DNA of 64,000 bases, taken from an uncultured Microbacteriaceae bacterium. GTDB lineage: Bacteria; Actinomycetota; Actinomycetes; Actinomycetales; Microbacteriaceae. Of the stretch, positions 63,327 to 64,000 are shown one piece after another. Numbering within the stretch: position 1 is the first letter of the stretch; every line of letters starts with the position of its first letter. The DNA is taken from assembly GCA_903859205.1 (NCBI GenBank), contig CAIOLM010000027.1, forward strand, positions 44,138-108,137, read 5' to 3'. The notes under the pieces were generated by a model. The model searched no databases. It saw only the letters and a program-made list of their open reading frames with translations, and was not told the origin of the DNA. Position numbers and translations under genes: made by a program.

Positions 63327-63901
63327 TACTCGACCGGGGCATCCTCTTCGTCGGCAATCTCTTCAAAGAGACCGCCGGGAGGTGTAATGGTGACGACGCC
63401 CTTTTCGGCGTCAACAGCAGGAACTAGCGCCTTCACGAAAGGAAGCATGACGTCGCCCTTGGCTGTCGAGATGACCAGCAAGTCTTGCGCGGGCATGTGC
63501 TCAACACGAATGACCTTGCCGACCTTGAGGCCGTCGCGCTCAACAGACATGCCAACCAGCTGGTGGTCGTACCACGCATCGGGCTCGGTCGAGCTCTCGC
63601 CCGCTACGTCGATCCACAAGATGGCTTTGATGAGTGTCTCTGCCACACTGCGGTCGGGCACATCCACGAAGAAAGCAACCGGATGCTCGTTGTACCAGCG
63701 CAGCTCGGCAAGCTCGAGAGTCTTGCCAAACCAAGGCGACTCCTCGGGCACCTGAAGCGTGAAGGTGGCGCCTGGAATAAAGCGCTTGTCGGGCTCGTCG
63801 GTGTAGAGCTCGACTTTGATGGCGCCTTTGAGACCGTGAGCTTTTGTCAACCGACCGACACGCAGTTGCGTGTCGCGGGACGGCTCGCCTGACTTAGGCA
63901 T
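63326..63901 (-). CDS. rimM: 16S rRNA processing protein RimM
   Basis: 191 residues from the ATG at 63901 (a longer frame to 63994 overlaps khpA and is rejected). N-domain [27 protein letters not shown] and PRC-barrel C-domain [33 protein letters not shown]. Needed for late 30S maturation near S19. Overlaps the preceding khpA stop by 8 bases. Confidence 0.96.
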   Translation of the reverse strand: MPKSGEPSRDTQLRVGRLTKAHGLKGAIKVELYTDEPDKRFIPGATFTLQVPEESPWFGKTLELAELRWYNEHPVAFFVDVPDRSVAETLIKAILWIDVAGESSTEPDAWYDHQLVGMSVERDGLKVGKVIRVEHMPAQDLLVISTAKGDVMLPFVKALVPAVDAEKGVVTITPPGGLFEEIADEEDAPVE

Positions 63902-64000
63902 CGGTGTCGACGACGTCGACACGAACGTTGCGGCCATCCGCCAGCGCATTGACGACAGTACGGATGGACTTGGCGGTGCGACCAGCACGGCCAATCACAC
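63894..64000 (-). CDS. khpA: KH-domain RNA-binding protein KhpA, N-terminus cut by window edge
   Basis: The last 34 or so codons are present: VIGRAGRTAKSIRTVVNALA carries the GxxG loop region of a type-II KH domain, and [10 protein letters not shown] is the end. KhpA (YlqC) works with KhpB in RNA binding linked to cell-wall growth. It usually lies between rpsP and rimM, and here overlaps rimM. Confidence 0.9.
   Translation of the reverse strand, partial: VIGRAGRTAKSIRTVVNALADGRNVRVDVVDTDA

Overview
This window is a GC-rich, gene-dense chromosome segment of an actinobacterium, most likely of the family Microbacteriaceae. The basis is the conserved order khpA-rimM-trmD-rplS-lepB-rnhB-DUF2469-yraN-comM-dprA-xerC together with rpsB-tsf-pyrH-frr-cdsA, the GlgE-type glycogen genes, DivIVA-like and DUF2469 proteins, an alanine/lysine-rich extension of S2, and REP-like intergenic sequences of the kind seen in this family. 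The family assignment is an inference from gene content; no 16S gene is present.

Layout. 1-3775: a truncated TetR regulator, a large secreted wall-associated protein, orn and tRNA-His. 3753-11608: a small integrative element in the 3' end of tRNA-His. It is bounded by a perfect 23-bp direct repeat, has an integrase beside the tRNA end, and carries a HIRAN protein, a two-component flavin monooxygenase (HpaB-like oxygenase plus flavin reductase) and a 1020-residue STAND/SARP regulator. The native terminator of tRNA-His now lies at the far end of the element. 11671-15468: a small acidic protein and a TPP-riboswitch-controlled ECF transporter (YkoE-type S component, fused EcfA, EcfT) followed by a P-loop kinase. 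15483-16724: dinB.

16732-26725: the most unusual part. It encodes an acetoacetyl-CoA synthetase, an IclR regulator, and a tight operon of a phosphohistidine-domain protein (related to PEP synthase, rifampin phosphotransferase and phenylphosphate synthase, but without its own ATP-grasp domain), a biotin carrier protein, a biotin carboxylase, an OadA-like carboxyltransferase, a HAD phosphatase and a short-chain dehydrogenase. Two related 17-bp palindromes mark the two IclR-flanking promoter regions. I propose a biotin-dependent ketone carboxylation route, possibly 2-propanol to acetone to acetoacetate to acetoacetyl-CoA, unlike the known AcxABC and Apc enzymes. The substrate is inference.

26740-35414: a 54-residue membrane protein, gatCAB, an XRE regulator with two palindromic operators and its membrane-protein partner, ligA, mnmA and a cysteine desulfurase. 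35452-41816: glgX-glgE-glgB. 41847-48629: a thioredoxin/TPR protein, a large membrane protein, a coiled-coil DivIVA-like protein, an AI-2E family permease, a hydrolase, a zinc-binding small protein and a secreted muralytic enzyme. 48680-64000: the conserved translation, envelope and DNA-processing block, interrupted by an MFS efflux gene and an M23-family gene on the opposite strand, and ending in a partial khpA.

Coordinates of start codons were chosen from Shine-Dalgarno spacing and overlap with neighbours, and often differ from the longest open frame.
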